From: Microbacterium sp.
GTDB taxonomy: Bacteria > Actinomycetota > Actinomycetes > Actinomycetales > Microbacteriaceae
Assembly: GCF_011620715.1 (NCBI RefSeq)
Contig: NZ_WOYP01000086.1
Coordinates: forward strand, 1 to 52,858
Direction of reading: 5' to 3'
DNA: 52,858 nt
In this document: positions 31,639-40,241 of the stretch, one piece after another
Position numbering within the stretch: position 1 is the first letter of the stretch
Layout: every line of letters begins with the position of its first letter
Made by a program: the position numbers and the translations under genes
The notes under the pieces: model-generated
The model's input: the letters and a program-made list of their open reading frames with translations, nothing else
Database searches by the model: none
What the model was told of the DNA's origin: nothing

Positions 31639-34600
31639 GTGTCGAGCCAGGTCACGGGCGTCGGGGTGTCGAGCGAAGGAGAGTTCGGAGCCAACGAATG
31701 GCTCGTCGACGAACTCTACGAGCAGTACAAGGTCGACAAGAACTCAGTAGACAAGGCGTGGTGGCCGATCCTCGAGGCGTATCAGCCAGTGGACACGACG
31801 GCCACGCCGCCGGCTGAGGCGCCGCCCACCCCGGTCCCGGCACCCGCCGCCCCGGCACCCACCGCCGCCGCACCCGCGGCACCGAGCGAACCGAGGTCGG
31901 AGGGCGCGAGGCCCCCGGCACAGTCGTCCGACGCGCACCCGGTGACCGCGCCGATCGCCGTCATCGGCGCGACGCCGATCGCCCGCACGACGGCGCGGCC
32001 CGCGGCCCAGCAGCCGATTCCCGCGCAGGCCCCTGCCGTCGCGCCCTCGGCCGGAGCCGAGAACCCCGAAGACGACAAGGTCACCGTCCTCAAGGGCATG
32101 ACCAAGACGCTCGCGGTGAACATGGACGAGTCGCTGACGGTTCCGACCGCGACGAGCGTGCGCACGATTCCGGCGAAGCTCATGATCGACAACCGCATCG
32201 TCATCAACAACCACATGTCGCGCACGCGCGGCGGCAAGATCAGCTTCACGCACCTGATCGGCTGGGCGCTGATCCGCACGCTCAAGGAGTTCCCGAGCCA
32301 GAACGTCTTCTATGCCGAGATCGACGGCAAGCCGTCGGTCGTGGCTCCCGCGCACATCAACCTCGGCATCGCCATCGACCTTCCCAAGCCCGACGGCACA
32401 CGCGCCCTTCTGGTGCCGAGCATCAAGCGCGCTGACACGCTCACCTTCAGCGAGTACCTGGTCTCGTACGAAGACCTCATCTCACGAGCGCGCGGCAACA
32501 AGCTGACGGCCGCCGACTTCCAGGGCACGACGATCTCGCTCACCAACCCGGGCGGCATCGGCACCGTCCACTCGGTGCCGCGCCTCATGAAGGGCCAGGG
32601 CTGCATCGTCGGCGCCGGTGCGCTCGAATATCCCGCCGAGTTCCAGGGTGCGAGCGAGAAGACGCTCCACGAGCTCGCGATCGGCAAGACGATCACCCTC
32701 ACCAGCACATACGACCACCGGGTCATTCAGGGTGCGGGCTCGGGCGAGTTCCTGAAGAAGGTGCACGAGCTGCTGATCGGCCAGCGCAACTTCTATGACG
32801 ACATCTTCGCGGCGCTGCGCATCCCCTACGCGCCGATCCTCTGGGCCGCCGACATCAACGTCGACACGGCCGAGCGCGTCGACAAGACCTCCCGCGTGCA
32901 GGAGCTCATCAACGCATTCCGCGTGCGCGGGCATCTGATGGCAGACATCGATCCCCTGGAGTACGTGCAGCGCACGCACCCCGACCTGACGATCGAACAG
33001 CACGGCCTGACCTTCTGGGACCTGGACCGCGAGTTCGTCACGGGAGGCTTCGGCGGCAAGCGCCAGATGAAGCTCCGCGACATCCTCGGAGTCCTGCGCG
33101 ACTCGTACTGCCGCACGATCGGCATCGAGTACATGCACATCCAGGACCCCGAGCAGCGCAGGTGGTTCCAGGAGCGCGTCGAGCTCAAGTACCAGAAGCC
33201 AGGCCACGACGAGCAGCTCCGCATCCTGAGCAAGCTCAACCAGGCAGAGGCGTTCGAGACGTTCCTGCAGACCAAGTACGTCGGTCAGAAGCGCTTCAGC
33301 CTCGAAGGCGGCGAGTCGCTGATCCCGCTCCTGGATGAGATCCTCCAGGGCGCGGCCGAGGCGGGGCTCGACGGCACGGCCATCGGCATGGCCCACCGCG
33401 GCCGCCTGAACGTGCTCACCAACATCGCCGGCAAGACCTACGGTCAGGTCTTCCGCGAGTTCGAGGGCTCCGTGGCCGTCGGAAGCAAGAGCGGTTCGGG
33501 CGATGTGAAGTACCACCTGGGCACCGAGGGCACGTTCGTCGACGACCGGGGCGAGGAGCTGCCGGTCTACATCGCGGCCAACCCCTCGCACCTCGAGACC
33601 GTCGACGGCGTGCTCGAGGGCATCGTCCGGGCCAAGCAGGACCGCAAGCCCATCGGGACGTTCTCGTGGCTGCCGATCCTGGTGCACGGCGACGCCGCCT
33701 TCGCAGGTCAGGGCGTGGTGGTCGAGACCCTGCAGATGTCGCAGCTGCGCGGCTACCGCACCGGCGGCACGATCCACGTGGTCGTCAACAACCAGGTCGG
33801 CTTCACGACCGTCCCGCAGGACGCGCGCACCTCGGTCTACGCGACGGATGTGGCCAAGACGATCCAGGCTCCCATCTTCCACGTGAACGGCGACGACCCC
33901 GAGGCGGTCGTGCGCGTCTCGCAGCTCGCGTTCGCGTACCGGCAGCGCTGGCACCGCGACGTCGTGATCGACCTCGTGTGCTACCGCCGACGCGGGCACA
34001 ACGAGGGCGACGACCCCTCGATGACCCAGCCGCTCATGACGAACCTGATCGAGGCGAAGCGCTCGGTGCGCCGCCTGTATGTCGAGGCGCTCGTCGGTCG
34101 CGGTGACATCACCGAGGAGGAGTACGAGCAGGCCAAGCGCGACTTCCAGAACGGCCTCGAGATCGCCTTCGCCGAAACGCACGCCGCCGAGACCGGCACC
34201 TTGCCCGTCGTGGCGGACGTCCAGGTCGAACCGGCCGTCGGTTCGCCCGAGACGACCGGCGTCTCTCGCGAGATCGTGCACATGATCGGCGACGCGTTCT
34301 TGAACAAGCCCGATGGCTTCACGGTGCACACCAAGCTGCAGCAGCTGCTGGAGAGGCGCCTCGACATGAGCCGCAACGGAGGGATCGACTGGGCCTTCTC
34401 GGAGCTGCTGGCCTTCGGTTCGCTGCTGGTCGAAGGCACGGCGGTCCGTCTCGCCGGCCAGGACTCGCGACGTGGCACGTTCGTTCAGCGCCATTCCGTG
34501 CTGCACGACCGCGCGAACGGCCAGGAGTGGATCCCGCTCACCAACCTCAGCGACACGCAGGGCAAGTTCTGGGTGTACGACTCGCTGCTCAGCGAGTACG

Positions 34601-35406
34601 CGGCGCTCGGGTTCGAGTACGGCTACTCGGTCGAGCGCGCGGACGCGCTCGTGCTCTGGGAGGCGCAGTTCGGTGACTTCACCAACGCAGCCCAGTCCGT
34701 GCTCGACGAGTTCATCTCCTCAGCAGAGCAGAAGTGGGGCCAGCTCTCCAGCGTCGTGCTGCTGCTCCCCCACGGCTACGAAGGCCAGGGTCCCGACCAT
34801 TCCTCGGCGCGCATCGAGAGATATCTGCAGATGTGTGCGCAGGACAACATGACCGTCGCGCGCCCGTCGACTCCGGCGTCGTACTTCCACCTGCTGCGCC
34901 GGCAGGCGTACGCCCGCCCGCGCCGCCCGCTGATCGTGTTCACGCCGAAGGCCATGCTGCGCCTGCGCGGCGCGACCAGCCCGGTCGACGCGTTCCTGAC
35001 GGGCAGGTTCGAGCCGGTGCTGGACGATGACCGGAGCCTGGACCGCGCCTCCGTCAAGCGAGTGCTGCTGCACGCCGGCAAGATCCACTGGGATCTGAGG
35101 GCCGAACTGGAGAAGAACCCCAACCCCGAGATCGCCCTCGTGCGGCTCGAGCAGTACTTCCCGGCCCCGACCGACGAGCTGAACGCCGCGCTGGACAGCT
35201 ACCCGAACGCGGAGCTGTTCTGGGTGCAGGACGAGCCCGAGAACCAGGGCGCGTGGCCCTTCATCGCGCTCGAGGTCGTCAAGCATCTGCATGGCCGAAC
35301 GATCCGTCGAATCTCGCGCGCTGCCGCAGCCTCGACGGCGACCGGCTCACCGAAGGTGCACGCGCTCGAGCAGGCGGCGATCCTCAAGCAGGCGGTCACG
35401 CTCTAG
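31639..35406 (+). CDS. kgd: multifunctional 2-oxoglutarate dehydrogenase (E2-E1 fusion)
   Basis: 1,255 residues, the actinobacterial SucB-SucA fusion that runs the 2-oxoglutarate step of the TCA cycle. The order is an N-terminal E1 anchor (FGANEWLVDELYEQYKVDKNSV), a Pro/Ala linker (about 50-145), an acyltransferase core from about 150 with the active-site His360 in YDHRVIQG, then the ThDP-dependent E1 part from about 410 with GMAHRGRLNVL, the ThDP/Mg motif GDDPEAV (about 751), YRRRGHNEGDDPSMTQP and the C-terminal transketolase domains. No lipoyl domain is present, as usual for the fusion. I chose GTG 31639 because the conserved sequence starts there. Confidence 0.95.
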   Translation: MSSQVTGVGVSSEGEFGANEWLVDELYEQYKVDKNSVDKAWWPILEAYQPVDTTATPPAEAPPTPVPAPAAPAPTAAAPAAPSEPRSEGARPPAQSSDAHPVTAPIAVIGATPIARTTARPAAQQPIPAQAPAVAPSAGAENPEDDKVTVLKGMTKTLAVNMDESLTVPTATSVRTIPAKLMIDNRIVINNHMSRTRGGKISFTHLIGWALIRTLKEFPSQNVFYAEIDGKPSVVAPAHINLGIAIDLPKPDGTRALLVPSIKRADTLTFSEYLVSYEDLISRARGNKLTAADFQGTTISLTNPGGIGTVHSVPRLMKGQGCIVGAGALEYPAEFQGASEKTLHELAIGKTITLTSTYDHRVIQGAGSGEFLKKVHELLIGQRNFYDDIFAALRIPYAPILWAADINVDTAERVDKTSRVQELINAFRVRGHLMADIDPLEYVQRTHPDLTIEQHGLTFWDLDREFVTGGFGGKRQMKLRDILGVLRDSYCRTIGIEYMHIQDPEQRRWFQERVELKYQKPGHDEQLRILSKLNQAEAFETFLQTKYVGQKRFSLEGGESLIPLLDEILQGAAEAGLDGTAIGMAHRGRLNVLTNIAGKTYGQVFREFEGSVAVGSKSGSGDVKYHLGTEGTFVDDRGEELPVYIAANPSHLETVDGVLEGIVRAKQDRKPIGTFSWLPILVHGDAAFAGQGVVVETLQMSQLRGYRTGGTIHVVVNNQVGFTTVPQDARTSVYATDVAKTIQAPIFHVNGDDPEAVVRVSQLAFAYRQRWHRDVVIDLVCYRRRGHNEGDDPSMTQPLMTNLIEAKRSVRRLYVEALVGRGDITEEEYEQAKRDFQNGLEIAFAETHAAETGTLPVVADVQVEPAVGSPETTGVSREIVHMIGDAFLNKPDGFTVHTKLQQLLERRLDMSRNGGIDWAFSELLAFGSLLVEGTAVRLAGQDSRRGTFVQRHSVLHDRANGQEWIPLTNLSDTQGKFWVYDSLLSEYAALGFEYGYSVERADALVLWEAQFGDFTNAAQSVLDEFISSAEQKWGQLSSVVLLLPHGYEGQGPDHSSARIERYLQMCAQDNMTVARPSTPASYFHLLRRQAYARPRRPLIVFTPKAMLRLRGATSPVDAFLTGRFEPVLDDDRSLDRASVKRVLLHAGKIHWDLRAELEKNPNPEIALVRLEQYFPAPTDELNAALDSYPNAELFWVQDEPENQGAWPFIALEVVKHLHGRTIRRISRAAAASTATGSPKVHALEQAAILKQAVTL

Positions 35407-35416
35407 CGTGGATCGG

Positions 35417-35659
35417 TCAGTTGGCGACCGGCACCGCGCGCAGGCGCTCGAGCACCTGATCACGCAGCTCTTCGGGCGCCGTCTCCTTGCATGCCCGCGC
35501 GACCACGTCGGTCAGCGTGCGGGCGACCAGCGCCTCGTCCTGGCAGCTCGCGCAATTCTCGAGATGCTCGGCGATGTCGGTCTGCGAGGTCTTGCACACC
35601 TCGTGCCGAAGGTACTCCTCGAGGTCGCGTCGCGCCTTCTCACAACCGCAGTCGGTCAT
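35417..35659 (-). CDS. rsrA: zinc-binding anti-sigma factor, RsrA/RshA type
   Basis: 80 residues. It contains the ZAS motif H32-x3-C36-x2-C39 (EHLENCASC) with further cysteines at 4, 6 and 22. In RsrA, oxidation of these cysteines releases the sigma factor during thiol stress. Its start overlaps the sigma gene stop by 4 bp (ATGA), and the order sigma-then-anti-sigma matches the SigR/RsrA and SigH/RshA loci. Its 3' end faces kgd with only a 10-bp gap. Confidence 0.93.
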   Translation of the reverse strand: MTDCGCEKARRDLEEYLRHEVCKTSQTDIAEHLENCASCQDEALVARTLTDVVARACKETAPEELRDQVLERLRAVPVAN

Positions 35660-36342
35660 TTCTTGCCCCCTGTGGCAGCCGCGCTGATTCCCCGCTCGGC
35701 CGCATAGTCCGCCAGCAGCTCACGAAGCATTCGCCTGCCACGATGCAGGCGGCTCATGACCGTGCCGATGGGTGTCTTCATGATGTCGGCGATCTCCTGA
35801 TAGGCGAAGCCCTCGACGTCTGCGAGGTACACCGCCAGCCGGAAGTCCTCGGGGATCGCCTGCAGCGCGTCCTTGACGACGGATGCCGGCATCCGATCGA
35901 TCGCCTCGGCTTCCGCCGACCTGCTGCTGGTCGCCGTGGTCGACTCCGCGCCGCCCAGCTGCCAGTCCTCGAGTTCATCGATCGTGCCCTGATAGGGCTC
36001 GCGCTGCTTCTTGCGATAGATGTTGATATAGGTGTTGGTGAGGATGCGGTACAGCCACGCTTTGAGGTTGGTCCCCTGTGTGAAGGTGGCCCACGACGCG
36101 AACGCCTTGACGAAGGTCTCCTGCACCAGGTCAGCGGCATCCGAGGGATTGCGCGTCATGCGCATCGCCGCCGCGTAGAGCTGGTCCATGAAGGGCAACG
36201 CCTGAACCTCGAACTGCGTGCGGGCGTCGGTGACAGCTTCTGGCTCGTCATTCATCACCCGCAAGTCTACGGCGGCGGGATCCCAGCCCACGTCTACCTG
36301 ATCGAGGTCGTCCAGCTCGGAGCGATCGAGCGTGGTGATCAT
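35656..36342 (-). CDS. sigR: ECF sigma factor, SigR/SigH type (redox/heat stress)
   Basis: 228 residues from ATG 36342, which has CAGGAG nine bases upstream. Region 2 is [33 protein letters not shown], with [17 protein letters not shown] after it. Region 4 is [46 protein letters not shown]. The 40-residue acidic N-terminal extension may be dispensable, and a second ATG at 36255 could give a short form, as reported for Streptomyces SigR. A SigR-like promoter lies upstream, inside the start of aroA. Confidence 0.92.
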   Translation of the reverse strand: MITTLDRSELDDLDQVDVGWDPAAVDLRVMNDEPEAVTDARTQFEVQALPFMDQLYAAAMRMTRNPSDAADLVQETFVKAFASWATFTQGTNLKAWLYRILTNTYINIYRKKQREPYQGTIDELEDWQLGGAESTTATSSRSAEAEAIDRMPASVVKDALQAIPEDFRLAVYLADVEGFAYQEIADIMKTPIGTVMSRLHRGRRMLRELLADYAAERGISAAATGGKK

Positions 36343-36401
36343 CGTGCTCCTGTTCTGCCGGGTGCCCGCGGACGATCGTCTGCAGCGGTTCAGTAGGGTA
36401 G

Positions 36402-36428
36402 AACCCGATGACAGGTGACCGGTATTCC
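36402..36428 (-). promoter_or_regulatory. candidate SigR/SigH-type autoregulatory promoter
   Basis: On the minus strand, GGAAT (36424-36428), 19 bases, then GTT (36402-36404). This fits the known SigR/SigH consensus GGAAT-N18/19-GTT. Transcription would start about 50 bases before the sigma gene ATG. It overlaps the first codons of divergent aroA. Confidence 0.5.
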
Positions 36429-37781
36429 CAGATATCCGCACCGGCTGCGCGCGGGCGCTGGCACGCGCCCACCGCGGGCGGTCCGCTGCGCGCGACGGTC
36501 ACCGTTCCCGGATCGAAATCGCTCACGAATCGCGAGCTGATCCTCGCCGCTCTGGCCGACGGACCGAGCCGCCTGGCGGCGCCCCTGCACTCCGACGACT
36601 CTGCGCGCATGATCGATGCGCTGCGCACCCTCGGAGTCGACGTCGAAGCGACCCCGGGCACCGCCCGGTACGGCGACGACCTCATCGTGACACCCGTCTG
36701 GCCGCTGCAGGGCTCGACCGTGGTCGACTGCGGCCAGGCCGGCACCGTGATGCGATTCGTCGCCGGTCTCGCGGGCTTCGCCCGCGGCGACGTCACACTG
36801 ACCGCCCACGAGAGCGCCCTGCACCGGCCCATGGGCACGATGATCAAGGCTCTGCGCGACGTCGGTGTCGACATCGACGACGGCGGGCACTGGTCGCTCC
36901 CCTTCATCGTGCGCGGTCACGGACACGTGCGCGGCGGCGAGGTCGTCGTCGACGCGAGCGCCTCCAGCCAGTTCGTCTCGGGTCTGCTGCTGGCAGCCCC
37001 CCGCTTCGACGTGGGCCTGCACCTGATCCACCGCGGCGAGCGCCTGCCGAGCATGCCGCACATCGACATGACGATCGAATCGCTCGCCCACCGCGGCGTG
37101 CACGTCGAGCGCCCCGCCCCCGGCGAGTGGGTCGTCCCCGCCGGGTCGGTCCGCGCGAAGGACATCGCCATCGAGCCCGACTTGTCCAATGCCGCACCGT
37201 TCCTGGCAGCGGCGATGATCGCCGGCGGTAGCGTGGCGGTGACCGGATGGCCGGCCCACTCGTCACAGCCCGGCGCCATGCTCACCGAGATCCTGACGCT
37301 CATGGGGGCCCGCGCTGTGCGGCGCGGCGGCTCGCTCACCGTCACGGGAGGCACCCGCATCGCCGGGGTCGACCTCGACCTGTCGGCCGTCGGCGAGCTC
37401 ACCCCGACGCTCGTCGCCCTCGCGGCCTTCGCCGACTCGGAGAGCACCTTCTACGGGATCGGCCACATCCGCGGCCATGAGACCGACCGCATCGCAGCCC
37501 TGGTCGGCGAGCTGCGCGCGCTCGGCGGAGAGGCGCACGAACTGGCGGACGGCATCCGGATCGTGCCGCGGCCACTGCACGGCGGCACCTGGCGGGCGCA
37601 CCACGACCACCGGCTCGCCACGACCGGGGCGCTGATCGGGCTCGCAGTCGAGGGCGTCGAGATCGACGACATCGGCACGACCGCCAAGACGATGCCCGAG
37701 TTCCCTCAGCTCTGGCAGGACATGCTCGCCGGCTCACCCGACGACGCCCACGCGGAGCCGCTGCACGATCTGGCATCCTAG
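36408..37781 (+). CDS. aroA: 3-phosphoshikimate 1-carboxyvinyltransferase (EPSP synthase)
   Basis: 457 residues. It is the sixth step of the shikimate pathway. Substrate motifs: [61 protein letters not shown], the catalytic Asp region [15 protein letters not shown], and [11 protein letters not shown] with [15 protein letters not shown]. The length is normal. TAGGGT lies eight bases before ATG 36408, so the leader is very short. aroA and rsgA next to sigR is a conserved actinobacterial order. Confidence 0.95.
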   Translation: MTGDRYSQISAPAARGRWHAPTAGGPLRATVTVPGSKSLTNRELILAALADGPSRLAAPLHSDDSARMIDALRTLGVDVEATPGTARYGDDLIVTPVWPLQGSTVVDCGQAGTVMRFVAGLAGFARGDVTLTAHESALHRPMGTMIKALRDVGVDIDDGGHWSLPFIVRGHGHVRGGEVVVDASASSQFVSGLLLAAPRFDVGLHLIHRGERLPSMPHIDMTIESLAHRGVHVERPAPGEWVVPAGSVRAKDIAIEPDLSNAAPFLAAAMIAGGSVAVTGWPAHSSQPGAMLTEILTLMGARAVRRGGSLTVTGGTRIAGVDLDLSAVGELTPTLVALAAFADSESTFYGIGHIRGHETDRIAALVGELRALGGEAHELADGIRIVPRPLHGGTWRAHHDHRLATTGALIGLAVEGVEIDDIGTTAKTMPEFPQLWQDMLAGSPDDAHAEPLHDLAS

Positions 37782-37796
37782 GGTGGTCCTCACACC

Positions 37797-38840
37797 GTGA
37801 GCTGGCTCGAGGACGACGACGACGACGAGAACGAGTTCGACGAGACGACGCTGAGAGCACGGCCCAACCCGAAGGCGAATCGCCCGCGCACGAAGCGCCG
37901 CCCGGCGCACGCCGACGCTGTCATCGCCCGGGTGCTGGGGGTGGACCGCGGCCGTTACACGGTGCTCGCCGACGAAGACGGACCCGACGAGCGCCGTGTG
38001 CTCGCCACGCGGGCGCGCGAACTGCGCCGGATGCAGATCGTCACCGGCGATCGCGCGCGCATCGTCGGCGACCAGTCCGGCTCGGAGGGGACGCTCGCCC
38101 GGATCATCGGCATCGAGGATCGCACGTCGCTGCTGCGTCGCTCGGCCGATGACACCGACCAGGTGGAGCGTGTCATCGTCGCCAACGCCGACCAGATGCT
38201 CGTCGTCGTCGCCGCGGCCGACCCCGAGCCGCGCGAGCGACTCGTCGACCGCTACCTGGTCGCGGCGCTGGATGCCGGGGTGCGCCCGCTCCTCGTGGTG
38301 ACCAAGACCGACCTGGCCGATCCGTCGGAGTTCCTCGCGCACTTCGAGGGCCTGGATCTCGAAGTGTTCACGAGCGCTCAGGAGGACATGCCCCTCGAGC
38401 GCATCGGAGCTCAGCTGATCGGCCACTCCACCGTCTTCGTCGGTCACTCCGGCGTGGGCAAGTCGACGCTCGTGAACGCCCTCGTCCCGAGCGCGATGCG
38501 CGCCACCGGACACGTCAACGAGGTCACCGGCCGCGGCCGGCACACCTCCTCTTCCACCGTCTCGCTGCGCTACCGCGGCGACGGCGGCAATGGGTGGGTC
38601 ATCGACACCCCTGGGGTGCGCTCGTTCGGGCTCGGTCACGTCGATCCGGCCAACATCCTCGGCGCCTTCACGGAGCTCGCCGAGATCGCGAAGGACTGTC
38701 CGCGCGGCTGCACGCACCTCCCCGACGCCCCCGACTGCGCGATCGTCGAAGCCGCGGCAGAAGGCCGGCTCGGACCTAACGGGGCGGCGCGCCTCGACTC
38801 CCTGCAGCGGCTGCTGCTGACGTTCGCCGGCTCGCACTGA
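37797..38840 (+). CDS. rsgA: ribosome small-subunit-dependent GTPase A
   Basis: 347 residues. A circularly permuted GTPase in 30S maturation: an acidic N-terminus (WLEDDDDDENEFDE), an OB-fold domain, G4 VTKTDLAD before G1 GHSGVGKSTLVNAL, G3 DTPGVRSFGLGHV, then the zinc knuckle CPRGCTHLPDAPDCAI. It follows aroA after 15 bp and probably shares its transcript. The GTG start is the first in-frame start after aroA. Confidence 0.95.
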   Translation: MSWLEDDDDDENEFDETTLRARPNPKANRPRTKRRPAHADAVIARVLGVDRGRYTVLADEDGPDERRVLATRARELRRMQIVTGDRARIVGDQSGSEGTLARIIGIEDRTSLLRRSADDTDQVERVIVANADQMLVVVAAADPEPRERLVDRYLVAALDAGVRPLLVVTKTDLADPSEFLAHFEGLDLEVFTSAQEDMPLERIGAQLIGHSTVFVGHSGVGKSTLVNALVPSAMRATGHVNEVTGRGRHTSSSTVSLRYRGDGGNGWVIDTPGVRSFGLGHVDPANILGAFTELAEIAKDCPRGCTHLPDAPDCAIVEAAAEGRLGPNGAARLDSLQRLLLTFAGSH

Positions 38841-38857
38841 TCAGCATCCGGGGTCCG

Positions 38858-38863
38858 TATCCT
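38858..38863 (+). promoter_or_regulatory. -10 element (TATCCT) of leaderless bcp
   Basis: TATCCT, then GGAACG, then ATG 38870. Confidence 0.5.
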
Positions 38864-38869
38864 GGAACG

Positions 38870-39346
38870 ATGAGCTCAGTCGTCCTCGAACCAGGAACCG
38901 CCGCCCCCGACTTCACTCTGCCCGACCACGATGAGAAGCCGGTCACCCTCAGCGACCTGCGCGGTCAGGGCGTCGTGCTGTTCTTCTACCCCGAGGCGAT
39001 GACCCCGGGCTGCACGACCGAGGCCTGCGACTTCCGCGACAGTCTCGCTGCGCTGCAGGCCGCCGGCTACACGGTGCTCGGCATCTCGCCCGACCAGCCC
39101 GACAAACTCCGCCGGTTCCGCGAGCGCGACGCACTCACCTACGGCCTGCTGAGCGACCCCGGGCATGTCGCCCTCGATGCGTACGGCACCTGGGGCGAGA
39201 AGAGCAATTACGGCAGGACCTATCAGGGCGTCATCCGCTCGACGTTCGTGATCGACGTCGACGGCACCGTGCAGCACGCGCTTTACAACGTAAAGGCCAC
39301 CGGCCACGTCGCCCGGGTGCGCAAGCTCATCGGCCTCGAGCAGTAG
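38870..39346 (+). CDS. bcp: thioredoxin-dependent peroxiredoxin (BCP/PrxQ)
   Basis: 158 residues. It reduces hydroperoxides. The peroxidatic Cys lies in YPEAMTPGCTTEACDFRD, and the second Cys five residues later is the intramolecular resolving Cys typical of BCP/PrxQ. The BCP-type FDIA-like start PGTAAPDFTLPDHD and the ending YNVKATGHVARV are intact. TATCCT six bases before the ATG gives a leaderless transcript. It faces the small membrane-protein gene with a 2-bp gap, across a short AGTAG-AA-CTACT palindrome. Confidence 0.93.
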   Translation: MSSVVLEPGTAAPDFTLPDHDEKPVTLSDLRGQGVVLFFYPEAMTPGCTTEACDFRDSLAALQAAGYTVLGISPDQPDKLRRFRERDALTYGLLSDPGHVALDAYGTWGEKSNYGRTYQGVIRSTFVIDVDGTVQHALYNVKATGHVARVRKLIGLEQ

Positions 39347-39348
39347 AA

Positions 39349-39744
39349 CTACTCGGATGCCGTGCCGCGTGCCTCACGGCCGGCTGCGCGCACCGCGAGC
39401 AGGAGCAGCACGAGCGTCACGACCGCCGGCAGCGCGAGAGCCAAGCCCGTCACCAGGTCCGCATAGGCACCGGTGACCGCACCGAGCGCGACCGCCAGAA
39501 TCAGCAGCTGGGTGACGATGCCGCCCGAGCGCCCCCACGACTGGCCACGCCAGGTGGCCAGCGCGAACGCGATGACGGCGACCGCGCCGACGGCGGTGAG
39601 CACGATCAGGGCGATCGCACTCTCGACGGAGTCGGTGTCGCCCGCGCTGAGCGCCCAGACCTGCCAGATCACCAGAGCGACGATCGCCATGCCTTCGAGC
39701 GCCAGAAGGACCGCAGCGATTCGGCCAGCCGCGTGTGTGGGCAT
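39349..39744 (-). CDS. small four-helix membrane protein of unknown function
   Basis: 131 residues with four hydrophobic helices (IAAVLLALEGMAIVALVIWQV, IALIVLTAVGAVAVIAFAL, IVTQLLILAVALGAVTGAY, ALALPAVVTLVLLLLAV) and short basic loops. GGAG lies about 10 bases before ATG 39744. I recognise no family with confidence. Relatives next to whiB1 seem common in Microbacteriaceae, but this is from memory. Divergent from whiB1. Confidence 0.75.
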   Translation of the reverse strand: MPTHAAGRIAAVLLALEGMAIVALVIWQVWALSAGDTDSVESAIALIVLTAVGAVAVIAFALATWRGQSWGRSGGIVTQLLILAVALGAVTGAYADLVTGLALALPAVVTLVLLLLAVRAAGREARGTASE

Positions 39745-39856
39745 CCGCCAGATCTCCGTTTCATTGGTGGAGGAGCGGTAGAACCGGCTCCTCCGCTGAG
39801 CGAATGCTCAGCAACTGCACCCATACCCGCCCGAACCCTTGATTCGCACCCACCCC

Positions 39857-39981
39857 TTGTGGGACGATTAACAAAGCCGTGTGCTCCCACAGCGAGGTGG
39901 GGCGAGCGAACTCGCATCTCCCACAGGGTATCGGACCCGAATCCGGGCTCTGAACACCCATCATCATCAAGGAGCACCACC
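39857..39981 (+). promoter_or_regulatory. whiB1 upstream region with repeated TGTGGGA/TCCCACA words
   Basis: TGTGGGA at 39858-39864 and TCCCACA at 39895-39901 and 39929-39935 can pair or serve as protein sites. A weak promoter TTGATT-N18-GACGAT lies at about 39839-39868, just before them, implying a leader of about 100 bases. The 237-bp gap contains no gene. Confidence 0.35.
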
Positions 39982-40230
39982 ATGGACTGGCGCGATAAGG
40001 CCGCCTGCCTGACCGTCGACCCCGAGCTGTTCTTCCCCGTGGGGAACACCGGCCCGGCCGTCGATCAGATCGAGAAGGCCAAGTCGGTCTGCGCACGTTG
40101 CACCGTGACGGAGATCTGTCTGCAGTACGCCCTCGAGACGGCGCAGGACTCCGGCGTATGGGGTGGGCTGTCCGAAGACGAGCGGCGGGCGCTGAAGCGC
40201 CGCGCTGCGCGCGCGCGCCGGGCTTCCTGA
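39982..40230 (+). CDS. whiB1: WhiB-family iron-sulfur transcription regulator, WhiB1
   Basis: 82 residues. The four [4Fe-4S] cysteines are at 9, 37, 40 and 46, followed by the GVWGG turn and a basic tail ([11 protein letters not shown]). The spacing matches mycobacterial WhiB1, which binds the primary sigma factor and senses nitric oxide. AAGGAG lies eight bases before ATG 39982. As in mycobacteria it converges with pdtaS. Confidence 0.95.
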   Translation: MDWRDKAACLTVDPELFFPVGNTGPAVDQIEKAKSVCARCTVTEICLQYALETAQDSGVWGGLSEDERRALKRRAARARRAS

Positions 40231-40241
40231 CGGCGCCGTTC

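Noticed and set aside
31639..32100. Frameshift or truncation in Kgd because of the long Pro/Ala stretch
   Set aside because: The linker is a normal feature of the fused enzyme and the frame remains open into the catalytic domain.
32482..34506. A 674-codon open frame on the minus strand
   Set aside because: Antisense to kgd, whose frame contains all expected catalytic motifs.
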